A stretch of 10,989 nt of DNA, taken from NCBI GenBank assembly GCA_002402125.1, contig NVVG01000166.1, positions 1-10,989 of the forward strand. Direction: 5' to 3'. The notes under the pieces were generated by a model. That model was not told the origin of the DNA. It was given only the letters and a program-made list of their open reading frames with translations, and did not search any database. Of the stretch, positions 1-7,573 are shown in pieces; the stretch's first letter is position 1, and every line of letters starts with the position of its first letter. The DNA is from Moraxellaceae bacterium (lineage in GTDB: Bacteria > Pseudomonadota > Gammaproteobacteria > Pseudomonadales > Ketobacteraceae). Made by a program: the position numbers and the translations under genes.

Positions 1-63
1 TTCTTTGAACTCGTCGATGCCGATGGTGAACCTTCACCATTACTTGTCATTAGCCAACGATAA
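1..63 (+). CDS. C-terminal end of an unidentified upstream gene (partial)
   Basis: Frame 1 is open from the first base and ends in TAA at 61-63, giving 20 residues that end in LLVISQR. The stop lies just before the AGGAG ribosome binding site of the secretin gene, which is the usual arrangement within an operon. In R64-type loci the gene before pilN is pilM, so this could be the tail of a PilM-like protein. That rests on position only, because 20 residues are too few to recognise a family. Frame 2 is also open through to 79, so even the reading frame is not certain. Confidence 0.4.
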   Translation, partial: FFELVDADGEPSPLLVISQR

Positions 64-81
64 CAGTAGGAGTAGATAGGG

Positions 82-1587
82 ATGAAATTAATGCTTAAAC
101 CGCTGTTAATCAGTTTGGCCGTGAGTACAGTTATTGGTGGTTGTGCGGTGAATCCTCATAGTGAAAAGATGAAGTATGAACCGTTGCAGAGTAGAGATGT
201 GACGTTTGTGCCAGCTACAAAATCGACCTATGTTCGTGAAGTGACTCCTGATGAGGATGAGCTGAGTAAGAAAGTAAGTCTTGTGGGTGTTGTATCATTG
301 ATTGATGCGCTACGTCTTAAGCTACCAAATAATAGTATCATTCCAAAAGATCTTAATATTGATCTAAAGAAAACGATTAATGTCAGTGCGAAAGGAATGT
401 ACGTTAAAGACTATCTTGAATATCTGTCGGCTTTGAGTGGGTATGATATAAAACTAAATGATAGAAAAATCGAAGTGCGTTCTTTTGTCGATAAAGAATG
501 GAATCTAGCGGTTTTTGCCTCCAAGAGAAATGTTAAACTTAAAGTTGGTCGATCATTTGATACGTCAAGGTCTGGTGATGGGGCTGGCGGCGGCACTGAC
601 AATACTATCTCCACAACGTTTGATGACGATGAATGGAGTGTTGTTGTTGAAGGAACCAAAAAGATTCTAAATGTTAAAGAGTCAGCGTCAGGTGATGACG
701 TTGATAAAGACCGATTGTTACCGTATGTGCAAGCAGTGCGCTCGGTTGGAATGATTCATGCTGGTGGAACACCGCAACGCATGAAGGCGGTAGACGAGTT
801 TATTTCATCCCTTATCGAATCAGGCTCCAAGCAGGTCAATATTTCCGTTAAAGCATTTGATGTTGTGCTAAATGATGATCGAGGAGCCGGTATTGATTGG
901 GGGCAATTGGCAACTGTTGGGGGTAAAATAAATGGCAATGATTTTGGACTGGATTTTAGTACCCTTACCAATAATATACTTACCTCTGAAAATACCTTAT
1001 TCCAAAACAATGTAACGTATGAGAGTAGTAAGGTAAAAGCCGATTTTTTGCTCAAATTTTTAAGCCAATTTGGTGAGGTGGAGTTACTCAATCAACCCAA
1101 TGTTACCGTTAGAAATGGTAGTTATGCGTATATCGCGACGGGAGAGGAGCTGACCTACATAGGCGAGATCGAAAAAGAAGTGATAAATGGAATTCAAACC
1201 ATTACCAAGACACTGGATTCCATCCGTGTTGGCGTTACTTTGGCGGTAACTCCCCGAATCTTACAAGATGGCCGTATACTTCTAGATATCTGGCCCGTTG
1301 TTAGTTCATCGGAGGGTTCCGACATCTTTACCATCGATGGAGAGATCCAGAGGGTTCCTCGTATAGCGTTGCAAGAATTGTCCACTCAAGTGATCGCAGA
1401 GTCCGGCAAGCCGATTCAATTGGGAGGTTTTATTCGCAGATCCATTGCTAAATCGCTAGAAGAGTTGCCATGGACAGAGAAACTGACGGGTGCCGTCTTA
1501 AAACCCTTGTTTAGAAGCGAAACCCAAAGTGTAGAGCGTAGAGAGCTGGTGCTCACCGTAACATCAACCATCGTAGAAGGAGCGTAA
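82..1587 (+). CDS. pilN: Type IVb pilus secretin, PilN family lipoprotein
   Basis: This is the outer-membrane channel through which the pilus would leave the cell. The 501-residue product starts with a lipoprotein signal peptide: a basic start, a hydrophobic stretch and the lipobox VIGGC, with lipidated Cys21. Residues about 88-135 look like a small STN-type secretin N-domain. A Gly/Asp-rich linker at 162-175 follows, then a second periplasmic domain at about 185-250. The C-terminal half (about 251-500) has secretin hallmarks: LLNQPNVTVRNG at 335-346, VGVTLAVTPRILQDGRILL at 383-401, and QLGGFIRR at 446-453, which precedes the closing strand ending in VLTVTSTIVE. Domain order and length match the R64 PilN family better than the type IVa secretin, and no AMIN domain is seen. 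AGGAG at 68-72 sits 9 bases before the ATG, supporting this start. The next gene follows after 3 bases. Confidence 0.9.
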   Translation: MKLMLKPLLISLAVSTVIGGCAVNPHSEKMKYEPLQSRDVTFVPATKSTYVREVTPDEDELSKKVSLVGVVSLIDALRLKLPNNSIIPKDLNIDLKKTINVSAKGMYVKDYLEYLSALSGYDIKLNDRKIEVRSFVDKEWNLAVFASKRNVKLKVGRSFDTSRSGDGAGGGTDNTISTTFDDDEWSVVVEGTKKILNVKESASGDDVDKDRLLPYVQAVRSVGMIHAGGTPQRMKAVDEFISSLIESGSKQVNISVKAFDVVLNDDRGAGIDWGQLATVGGKINGNDFGLDFSTLTNNILTSENTLFQNNVTYESSKVKADFLLKFLSQFGEVELLNQPNVTVRNGSYAYIATGEELTYIGEIEKEVINGIQTITKTLDSIRVGVTLAVTPRILQDGRILLDIWPVVSSSEGSDIFTIDGEIQRVPRIALQELSTQVIAESGKPIQLGGFIRRSIAKSLEELPWTEKLTGAVLKPLFRSETQSVERRELVLTVTSTIVEGA

Positions 1588-1590
1588 ACG

Positions 1591-2475
1591 GTGTCAGGAT
1601 TTGCAGAATATCTGCGACGGCCGGTACGCATACTGGGGGAAGATGTAGTCTTTATCCCTGATATTGTGGGTCCAGTGCCGTTAAGTGAGCAACATCAGTA
1701 TGTGGAATTGGCGCCAGCAACCAATACTTGCCCAGCTATTCATATTCGTGAAACGGATATTGAAGAAATACGGGAGTCTTATCCAAATACTCGAGTGTTT
1801 GGTATGTGGCACACGCTAATTAATAGTGGCCTAGTGTCTTATAGAAAAGCGTTGCAAGTTGTTACCCTATCTCCGCAGGATGGTTATTATATTCACTGTG
1901 ATTTGGGTAGAGCAGAATTTTCTGGTGACTATGAGGCGGGCTTTTTTGCCGCAGATGCTAACTTTAATCTTGATGAAGCAGCAGAGTTAGATCCTGACGT
2001 TGATCAGCTGGCTTTGCCAGAAACTGAAGCGCAGTTAGCTTCTGAATTGTTGGCAAAACGTAAAGAGACTGTCCGTAGTAGTTGGAGCCATTTGTTGTCT
2101 GTGGTTATGTTGGTTGTTTTTTCTTTCGTAGGTGTTGATTTTTTATTGGATGAAGTTTTCTCCCTAGAGTCAGCAGAACTTGAAAATAAAACCGAACTGC
2201 TACAGGTAATACAGTCTGGCTTAGACAAGTTAAAAACGACTCGACTCACAGAAGTGCCAAATGACTCAAAAATGATCGAAGCTATTGCTGATGTATGGAA
2301 TACACATCTAGGAATGGTGACGCAGTCGAATCAAAGCTTTCAACAAGAAGAATTGTCATTTGTTGTTCCCGATACGGGAATTAACCCTGCAGAGCAATTC
2401 TCTAGTGTGTCGTCAGAATATAATCCGAAAGGAGAGTGGACGATAAAGATTAAGGTAAATGCCAATGAATATTAA
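1591..2475 (+). CDS. Bitopic inner-membrane pilus assembly protein in the PilO/GspL position
   Basis: The 294-residue product has one clear membrane segment at about 168-186 (LLSVVMLVVFSFVGVDFLL). It splits the protein into a cytoplasmic part of about 165 residues and a periplasmic part of about 105 residues. The periplasmic part begins with a probable short coiled coil (192-220, ELENKTELLQ...). This cytoplasm-TM-periplasm layout resembles GspL and the PilO accessory proteins of type IVb systems, which link the assembly ATPase to the periplasmic frame. I see no actin-like motif in the cytoplasmic part, and the protein is shorter than R64-type PilO, so the family call rests on topology and context. 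The start is GTG at 1591, preceded by AGAAGGAG (1575-1582) and placed 3 bases after the secretin stop. The 3' end overlaps the next gene. Confidence 0.6.
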   Translation: MSGFAEYLRRPVRILGEDVVFIPDIVGPVPLSEQHQYVELAPATNTCPAIHIRETDIEEIRESYPNTRVFGMWHTLINSGLVSYRKALQVVTLSPQDGYYIHCDLGRAEFSGDYEAGFFAADANFNLDEAAELDPDVDQLALPETEAQLASELLAKRKETVRSSWSHLLSVVMLVVFSFVGVDFLLDEVFSLESAELENKTELLQVIQSGLDKLKTTRLTEVPNDSKMIEAIADVWNTHLGMVTQSNQSFQQEELSFVVPDTGINPAEQFSSVSSEYNPKGEWTIKIKVNANEY

Positions 2476-2935
2476 GCTTCCAGAATTCCTGAATCATTGG
2501 GAATGGTCTCATTGGGTAGTGTTAGCGTTGGTGCTAATTATTTCCGTCAATTTAGTATATGAACGGCAAGTGACTAGATTAAACCAAATGGCTTCTACCA
2601 ATGTTGATGTGATTGAGAACGACATTAAGCAGTTCAATACTCAAGCAGAGCGCTTAGGGCAGATGGAAGTGTTGCCTCCAGTACGTAGTCAGTGGGGGTA
2701 TGTAACAGCAATAGCAGACCAGTATGGTGTGGAAATAAAGTTGGTATCAACTGAAAACTCGTCTGCCTCTTATGACGGCCCGTTAGCATCATGGACGGCA
2801 GATCTGGAAGGTTTTCCAGGCGCGGTGTTGGTTGCAGCTAAGGATATTCAAGCAGCAGTGCCGGTGTATTTGTACGATCTATCACTAAAAGAAAGTAACG
2901 CCACTGTTCGATTCTCTGTATTGGGAAGTGAATAG
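2465..2935 (+). CDS. Small bitopic GspM/PilO-like assembly protein
   Basis: From the ATG at 2465 the product has 156 residues. A short cytoplasmic tail is followed by one membrane segment at about 15-33 (SHWVVLALVLIISVNLVYE), a probable coiled coil at 34-66, and a small periplasmic domain of about 90 residues. This is the layout of GspM and type IVa PilO, which pair with GspL/PilN-type proteins in the alignment complex; the sequence itself shows no signature I can name. An in-frame ATG lies at 2459. However, the only ribosome binding site, TAAGG at 2451-2455, sits 9 bases from the 2465 ATG and only 3 from the 2459 one, so I prefer the shorter form. The gene overlaps its upstream neighbour by 11 bases and is probably translationally coupled to it. 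R64-type loci as I know them have no separate gene here. Confidence 0.6.
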   Translation: MNIKLPEFLNHWEWSHWVVLALVLIISVNLVYERQVTRLNQMASTNVDVIENDIKQFNTQAERLGQMEVLPPVRSQWGYVTAIADQYGVEIKLVSTENSSASYDGPLASWTADLEGFPGAVLVAAKDIQAAVPVYLYDLSLKESNATVRFSVLGSE

Positions 2936-2960
2936 AGGACGCGACATAAAGGGAACAACG

Positions 2961-3464
2961 ATGAAAAAAATAACAGTTATGCAATTAATTCTCATGGGCA
3001 GTTTGAGCTTGTCTACTGCGACAGCAACAGCCGAACAGTCCAGTGGAGCAAAGATTCTGGAAAGAGAAGCCGCTAGAGCCAGAGAGTTACAAGATCTTAA
3101 ATTCCAGGCAAAACTCATCGAACAGCGCGCAAAAATAGCCAAAGCCTATCAAGAATTTAGAGATTCCGGTGGCATTGTTCCCGGTGACATGGATACACCC
3201 TTCGCGTCAGAAAAAAACAATGCTAAAGCAGTACCCATAGTGAGTTTAAGTTCAATAAGCAGCGGAAAAGAAAACCTAGTGTTACCCGTGCTAAAAAAGA
3301 TCAATGGTAATAAAGCCTCATTTTCTACTAGTTATGGTGATGTAGAAGCAAAAGAAGGCGGCTATTTGCCTGGTGGTTTTCAGGTGTTGGCACTCAGTTC
3401 AACTGAAGGCGCCAAATTAGAAAAAGATAGTGTTATCTATAACGTTGGCTTCAGCTGGAACTAA
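2961..3464 (+). CDS. pilP: PilP-like exported pilus assembly protein
   Basis: The 167-residue product has a Sec-type signal peptide: MKK, a hydrophobic core, then ATATA with probable cleavage near residue 24. Next come an alanine/arginine-rich coiled coil at about 28-67 (REAARARELQDLKFQAKLIE) and a linker. A small beta-rich C-terminal domain follows, with INGNKASFSTSYGD and GGYLPGGFQVLALS. Signal, then helix, then a final 'feature, V, G, v' strand domain is the pattern of type IVb PilP proteins, which act in the periplasm and are thought to contact the secretin. The frame is open upstream to a GTG at 2928, but that would add 11 charged residues in front of the signal peptide. The ATG at 2961 has AGGGA at 2950-2954, 6 bases away, so it is the likely start. 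It follows the previous stop by 25 bases. Confidence 0.7.
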   Translation: MKKITVMQLILMGSLSLSTATATAEQSSGAKILEREAARARELQDLKFQAKLIEQRAKIAKAYQEFRDSGGIVPGDMDTPFASEKNNAKAVPIVSLSSISSGKENLVLPVLKKINGNKASFSTSYGDVEAKEGGYLPGGFQVLALSSTEGAKLEKDSVIYNVGFSWN

Positions 3465-3495
3465 CGGAGCCGATAACACAGTTTAACTATGGACG

Positions 3496-5298
3496 GTGGG
3501 TGAGGAATTGTCGAACACTACGGAAAATACAAAAAATCGGTTAGCGATTCAGTTTGAGCAGATTCAAGACAAACTCGTTGAGCATGGGGCAATATCGGAA
3601 AAAATTGCTCGAAGTATGGCATTGCCGTCGGCCGCAGAAGAAATAGTCCCACGGTTATGGGAGCAGGGTGTCGATGATGTCAAGTTAGCAAAAGTTCTGG
3701 CTGATATCTACAAAACCGATACTTTCTCTGGATCCATTGTTGATCGGGATAGTTTGGTACGGAGTACCCATGATAAATGCCCATGGTTAATTGCCGATAA
3801 CGTACTGTATGTTACCAACCCCTATGATCGCAGCCAAGTAGAGCCACTAATAAGACGTAAAAAGGACAATCGAGAGAAGATACAGTTTTCAAAGTTGGGA
3901 ATATTAGCGATGTCGGACTTTGAGTCAGATATCGTTGTTCAAGCCAATTATGATGTGGCGTTTAATACTACGGAAAGTAGCGGCGCATGGGCAAAAGAAT
4001 TTATTGATGACCTGCTTAACGAAGCCATAAACCGCAAAGCCAGTGACATTCATATCAATCCAGAATCTCATGGCGGTGTAATAAAACTGCGTATCGATGG
4101 TCGCTGCCAGGTCTCTAATATTCCCGGCTTGCAAACAATAACCAATGAACGTTTTAAATTAGTTGCTAATAACTTAATGGAGCGGGTAGGAAAACAAAAT
4201 AATTATTTGGAACCTTGCAGTGGTTATTTGGTTTTTCAGGCGGCGCATAAACAGGTGAGTATGCGTTTGGAAATGGCGCCAGTGAAAGTATTTACCCATA
4301 CCAAACCCAAATTCACCGTGCGCATACTGAATAATATGCGCGGTATCAATAAGCTTGATCAGTTGGGTTTGTCGGACCAACATGTCAGTGTATTGCGTGA
4401 AGCCGGCCGACGATCGAGTGGCATGATAATCGTTACCGGACCCACAGGTAGTGGTAAGTCGACCACACTAAAATCTATTTTAAGAGATATACGGGATCAG
4501 TTTCCAGAGAAAGCGATTTATACCATTGAAGATCCAGTTGAAGATCAACTGGACGGCATCACAGCGTTAGAAGTATCCAAACATATGGGTTTTTCCGAGG
4601 CGCTTAAATCGTTGTTGCGCCATGATCCAGACGTGATCATGGTGGGTGAAATTCGTGATACAGAAACAGCAGAGTTGGCGTTAAGAGCCTCTATGACTGG
4701 GCATCTTGTGTTAAGTACATTACATACCAACGATGCCCATGGCGCAATTAATCGATTACGTAACTTAGGCTTAGATGATGCCCTATTGGCAGAGAATTTA
4801 TTGGTAGTGACGGCGCAGCGGTTAGTGAACCGGGTTTGTCCTCACTGTTCAGCGGATATTCATATATCGTCAAATGCAAGCTCCTGGAAGAAATATCAAA
4901 AAGAGGCCTCATTGTTAGCAAAAGAGATAAAAGTCCCCTTTGTGACGCAGTCGGAGGGTTGTGATCATTGTAGTTACGGTTATACCGGCAGGCATGTGCT
5001 TAACGAGGTGTTTGAAAATAACGCACGCTCCGAAAAAATGATTGCTCAAGGAGAAGGTGCAGCAGATGTAAGATTGGCGCAACAAATCGAAGGGGAATTT
5101 ACCGATCTTTGGGATGATGGCATTCGGTTGGCGAAACAAGGTGTTACGACATTGGAGGGCGTGGAACTAAAGGTTAATCCGCTATATGTGAGTCGTCGTG
5201 GATTAAATCAGGCAATAATGGAAATACATAAATCATTCGATCCTACGGTTTCTTCTAATACCTCTGATGCCAAGTCACAGGAGGTTTGTGAGAACTAA
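3496..5298 (+). CDS. pilQ: Type IV pilus assembly ATPase, GspE/PilB superfamily (PilQ of type IVb systems)
   Basis: This is a cytoplasmic hexameric ATPase that would power pilus extension. In the 600-residue product I see Walker A GPTGSGKST (315-323), the Asp box YTIEDPVE (342-349), and Walker B with its surroundings, DPDVIMVGEIRD (377-388). The His box LSTLHTND (406-413) and two CxxC pairs, C448/C451 and C489/C492, complete the zinc-binding tetracysteine module of extension ATPases. Retraction ATPases lack that module. Residues 1-165 form an N-terminal domain resembling GspE/MshE N-domains. After the catalytic core a tail of about 100 residues (from 500) ends in a Ser/Asp-rich stretch. The start is uncertain: GTG at 3496 has no good ribosome binding site at normal distance, and TTG at 3508 has GAGGA only 1-2 bases upstream. 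The first in-frame ATG would be residue 41. The name pilQ follows R64 usage and must not be confused with the type IVa secretin PilQ. Confidence 0.92.
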   Translation: MGEELSNTTENTKNRLAIQFEQIQDKLVEHGAISEKIARSMALPSAAEEIVPRLWEQGVDDVKLAKVLADIYKTDTFSGSIVDRDSLVRSTHDKCPWLIADNVLYVTNPYDRSQVEPLIRRKKDNREKIQFSKLGILAMSDFESDIVVQANYDVAFNTTESSGAWAKEFIDDLLNEAINRKASDIHINPESHGGVIKLRIDGRCQVSNIPGLQTITNERFKLVANNLMERVGKQNNYLEPCSGYLVFQAAHKQVSMRLEMAPVKVFTHTKPKFTVRILNNMRGINKLDQLGLSDQHVSVLREAGRRSSGMIIVTGPTGSGKSTTLKSILRDIRDQFPEKAIYTIEDPVEDQLDGITALEVSKHMGFSEALKSLLRHDPDVIMVGEIRDTETAELALRASMTGHLVLSTLHTNDAHGAINRLRNLGLDDALLAENLLVVTAQRLVNRVCPHCSADIHISSNASSWKKYQKEASLLAKEIKVPFVTQSEGCDHCSYGYTGRHVLNEVFENNARSEKMIAQGEGAADVRLAQQIEGEFTDLWDDGIRLAKQGVTTLEGVELKVNPLYVSRRGLNQAIMEIHKSFDPTVSSNTSDAKSQEVCEN

Positions 5299-5399
5299 AA
5301 AGCATAAATAATCTAACGTAAAATACAATTTATTTTGTGTTATTAACGTCTATTTTAATGATAAATCAATTTATTTAAATTAACTTTTAGGGATAGAAA
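5299..5399 (+). promoter_or_regulatory. AT-rich gap before the major pilin gene, possible promoter region
   Basis: This is the only non-coding gap longer than 60 bases inside the pilus cluster, and it is strikingly AT-rich. It precedes the gene most likely to need high expression, so a separate promoter is plausible. A weak sigma-70-like pair can be drawn (TTGTGT at 5335-5340 with AT-rich hexamers near 5356-5365), but neither box is close to consensus and the spacing is not ideal. No GC-rich hairpin with a T-run is present, so I do not call a terminator after the ATPase gene. AGGGA at 5389-5393 is the pilin ribosome binding site, 6 bases before the ATG. Confidence 0.35.
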
Positions 5400-5855
5400 A
5401 TGAAAATTCAAAAGAAACAATCAGGCTTTACACTTGTTGAATTGATAACAGTAGTGTCTTTGTTAGCATTGTTAACTATTTTTGTGGCAAGAGAAATGGG
5501 GCAGTCGGCCGATGGAGTGAAAGTAAACTTGGTTGCAGCCACGCTAATGAGTTCAGTGCCGGCAGCCATTGTTTCGCATAAAGCAGCAAATGTTGGAAAT
5601 TGTACAATCGGCGTTAACGCAGCTGAGCTCATATCAAGAGGTGTTCCAGCGCTGAGTCCTTGGGGAACTGCAGGTTGGGGTGTTGTTTATGTGCCAGCTA
5701 CTCGTTTACTGACAGTGAACTATCCATTAACAGGGGTGGCAAATTTAGGTACTGTAGGACCTGCTCTGGCAACACTGTTAAGCGGTAATGCTGCATTTGT
5801 TAATCCTCAGCCCGTTATGGTAAATAACGATATAGTCGTAACGTATCGCTGCTAG
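5400..5855 (+). CDS. Probable major prepilin of the type IV pilus
   Basis: The 151-residue prepilin has a short basic leader, MKIQKKQSG, cleaved after Gly9. The mature protein would begin FTLVELITVV, with the key Glu at mature position 5 (Glu14), followed by a hydrophobic helix to about residue 30. The globular part is small. Cys68 and the C-terminal residue Cys151 could form the disulfide that bounds the D-region. The segment around SPWGTAGWGVVYVP (86-99) and the LTVNYPL strand recall type IVb pilins of the PilS/BfpA kind, which often carry an NPWGG-like motif. The leader and the Phe at mature position 1 are type IVa-like. It is called major because it is the smallest prepilin, lies first in its run, and has its own strong ribosome binding site after a long gap. 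The platform gene follows after 15 bases. Confidence 0.85.
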   Translation: MKIQKKQSGFTLVELITVVSLLALLTIFVAREMGQSADGVKVNLVAATLMSSVPAAIVSHKAANVGNCTIGVNAAELISRGVPALSPWGTAGWGVVYVPATRLLTVNYPLTGVANLGTVGPALATLLSGNAAFVNPQPVMVNNDIVVTYRC

Positions 5856-5870
5856 GTTGGATGTCATCGT

Positions 5871-7034
5871 ATGATTTACGTCGTAAGTTACCTAGATTCT
5901 CGCGGTGAACCAGCTTCAATTAAAGTTGAGGCTGGCAATAAAGAGGAGGCGCGCTGGAGCTCCAAGATTCCTGAGCGCCGAATCACTGCTGTACGGGAAG
6001 ATATCGTTGGTCGATTAGCGGCAGCAGTGGAATTCTCTGCCCCTGATGCTAAGAATCAAGCGGTATTTATGCAGACGTTAAGCAGTGCGCTCGCCTCTGG
6101 GCGCACTGTGCACCAGGGCATAGGTACGCTGTTAGAAAACAGTAAATGGCTAAAGCCTAAACAAGAAAAGCTGGAAGCTTGTGAAAGCCTATCGGACTAT
6201 CTAACACTGCTCCATTTTGACAAATTCTCGATTCTTATGGCACGAGCGGCAGAAAAGAATGGTCGTTATGCTGAATCACTGCGAGAGTCTTCAAAATATC
6301 TTTTGAATCGGGAAAAAATCAGTACGGATATAGGCAGTGAGCTTCGTTTAGGCATAACGTATATATTACTGGGGGTTGCGTTTTTTATCATTATACCTAT
6401 GTTTCTAGGAGAAACGATTGAAGGCATGATGAGTGGCGCTATGAAGTTAAAACCCAATGGTTTTACACTGGTTTTGCTCGGTTTGGGTGATGTGTTTCGT
6501 AATTACGGATTTCTAGTAATCGTCCTTGTACCATTCTTGATTTTCTATAGAAAAGTATGCTGGCGATTAATTAAAGGCTTGCCGTTTTTTTCGTTATTTC
6601 ATCAAAAACGCTTATTAGATCGTGGAACACAGTTTTTATCAGTTTATCGCATGTTACGCAAATCTGGATTTGTCGATACCGATATTATTTATGAGTTATT
6701 GGAGTCATCCCGTGGTGAGGCTCGTGACATATACGGAAGGATCTATGCGCATCTAGCATCGTCAGAGGATCTTAGTTCCGCGTTTGATGAAGAAGATTGG
6801 GACCCTACGATTCGCGATGGAATGTTGGTTATTTCATCGGTTGATGATAACGAGCAGGCCCGTATTTTGGAAGCAATGGAAGCTACCTTACAGTTGCAAA
6901 ATATTCATGCAGCAAGAGCGGTGTCAAAAGCGTTGTCGCGATTGGGGTTTTTCTTGATGGTGGCTTCGGTATTGGCCGCGGTGTTAGGGTTCTATTTGCC
7001 ATTGGCAGGAGCGGCGAGCGGTGGTGGGTTTTAA
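5871..7034 (+). CDS. pilR: Inner-membrane pilus platform protein, PilR/GspF family
   Basis: This polytopic inner-membrane protein would connect the ATPase to the growing fibre. The 387-residue product shows the two-repeat T2SS-F layout: a first cytoplasmic helical domain at about 62-158 and a second at about 248-355. Both include the typical 'xxFxxxLxxxLxSGxxVxxxI' opening (FMQTLSSALASGRTVHQGI at 66-84; QFLSVYRMLRKSGFVDTDI at 254-272). Membrane segments are seen at about 160-179, 211-227 and 357-378. Length is close to that usual for R64-type PilR. ATG at 5871 has AGGTTGG at 5854-5860, 10 bases before it. The gene overlaps the following prepilin gene by 14 bases. It lies downstream of the pilin, whereas R64-type loci place it directly after the ATPase. 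Confidence 0.85.
   Translation: MIYVVSYLDSRGEPASIKVEAGNKEEARWSSKIPERRITAVREDIVGRLAAAVEFSAPDAKNQAVFMQTLSSALASGRTVHQGIGTLLENSKWLKPKQEKLEACESLSDYLTLLHFDKFSILMARAAEKNGRYAESLRESSKYLLNREKISTDIGSELRLGITYILLGVAFFIIIPMFLGETIEGMMSGAMKLKPNGFTLVLLGLGDVFRNYGFLVIVLVPFLIFYRKVCWRLIKGLPFFSLFHQKRLLDRGTQFLSVYRMLRKSGFVDTDIIYELLESSRGEARDIYGRIYAHLASSEDLSSAFDEEDWDPTIRDGMLVISSVDDNEQARILEAMEATLQLQNIHAARAVSKALSRLGFFLMVASVLAAVLGFYLPLAGAASGGGF
7007..7011 (+). promoter_or_regulatory. Ribosome binding site deciding a GTG start
   Basis: AGGAG lies inside the 3' end of the platform gene, 9 bases before the GTG at 7021. It supports 7021 over the adjacent in-frame GTG at 7024 and shows that the overlap with the platform gene is genuine. 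Confidence 0.6.
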
Positions 7035-7524
7035 CAAAATCAATGTTGGTGGTTTTACATTAATTGAGCTGCTGGTAGCGTCAGGGTTGGTTGCCTTAGT
7101 TACCATTACGGTATTTGGCACTGCCAATGCTGAATATCATCGGTATAGACTGCACTCTATGGTTAAGGAATACCAAACCATTGTTAATATGAACTATATT
7201 AAAGAGTTTTATATGGGTGAATCAGTGGTTGATGGGATGAATACAGCTGATTTTTCAATAGTTGTATCCTCATCGACTATTAATAGCGTTGCGGTTGGAC
7301 AGACTGGTGGGGATGTCCACAAATACTCGACGCTAGAAGCAGAAGTCCCCTCTAACGTTGAGCTAAAGCCCTATGGTGCAGTGACAGAAGAAATACTCGA
7401 TGTGAATGCAATAATAACGGCAACAAAAATGACCATCTTTTCTCAGCAAACGGATCCGTTTATCGATTTATATCTTGCAGCTCCAAAGATGAATCTAGAG
7501 CAATCAAAACTGAATAATAATTAA
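7021..7524 (+). CDS. Minor prepilin (167 residues)
   Basis: The start is MVGFNKINVGG followed by FTLIELLVASGLVALVTITVF. This is a type III/IVa-like prepilin signal with cleavage after Gly11 and Glu16 at mature position 5. The first hydrophobic helix runs to about residue 33. The rest (about 35-167) has no membrane segment and no cysteine, unlike the other prepilins here, so it lacks the usual C-terminal disulfide. The short helical continuation AEYHRYRLHSMVKEYQ fits the N-terminal helix of a pilin. It probably acts as a minor pilin or priming pseudopilin; I see no more specific family. The GTG start is supported by AGGAG at 7007-7011, and the gene overlaps the platform gene by 14 bases. The C-terminus is lysine/asparagine-rich (KLNNN), and its stop codon falls inside a 12-base tandem duplication. 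Confidence 0.75.
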   Translation: MVGFNKINVGGFTLIELLVASGLVALVTITVFGTANAEYHRYRLHSMVKEYQTIVNMNYIKEFYMGESVVDGMNTADFSIVVSSSTINSVAVGQTGGDVHKYSTLEAEVPSNVELKPYGAVTEEILDVNAIITATKMTIFSQQTDPFIDLYLAAPKMNLEQSKLNNN

Positions 7525-7539
7525 GACAATAATTAAGAC
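7516..7539 (+). repeat. 12-base tandem duplication across a stop codon
   Basis: AATAATTAAGAC occurs twice back to back (7516-7527 and 7528-7539). The first copy contains the TAA stop (7522-7524) of the preceding minor prepilin gene. It looks like a simple slippage duplication in the intergenic spacer. Confidence 0.8.
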
Positions 7540-7546
7540 AAGGAAG

Positions 7547-7569
7547 TACCAATCCTTTTGGTAGGATTG
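7547..7569 (+). promoter_or_regulatory. Two overlapping, mutually exclusive hairpins at a ribosome binding site
   Basis: TACCAA (7547-7552) is a perfect inverted match to TTGGTA (7558-7563) with a 5-base loop. The overlapping CAATCC (7550-7555) is a perfect match to GGATTG (7564-7569) with an 8-base loop. They share bases 7550-7552, so both cannot form at once. The second hairpin pairs most of the AGGA at 7563-7566, which is the ribosome binding site for the ATG at 7574; the first leaves GGA free. This could tune translation of the following prepilin, though 6-base stems this close can also arise by chance. Confidence 0.35.
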
Positions 7570-7573
7570 TTTA

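Noticed and set aside
2928..2960. GTG at 2928 as the start of the PilP-like gene
   Set aside because: It would put 11 charged residues in front of a clean signal peptide. The ATG at 2961 has its own ribosome binding site.
411..5632. Several minus-strand open frames of 60-110 codons opposite the pilus genes
   Set aside because: They lie fully within strongly supported plus-strand genes, lack recognisable features, and behave as shadows of the coding frame.
82..7034. Assigning the locus to the MSHA pilus family
   Set aside because: Four genes between secretin and ATPase and a FTLVE pilin look superficially MSHA-like. However, the secretin's linker, N-domain and order match PilN better, and the PilP-like signal-plus-coiled-coil protein and gene order fit R64 loci. 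I could not run a tree, so this is not fully excluded.
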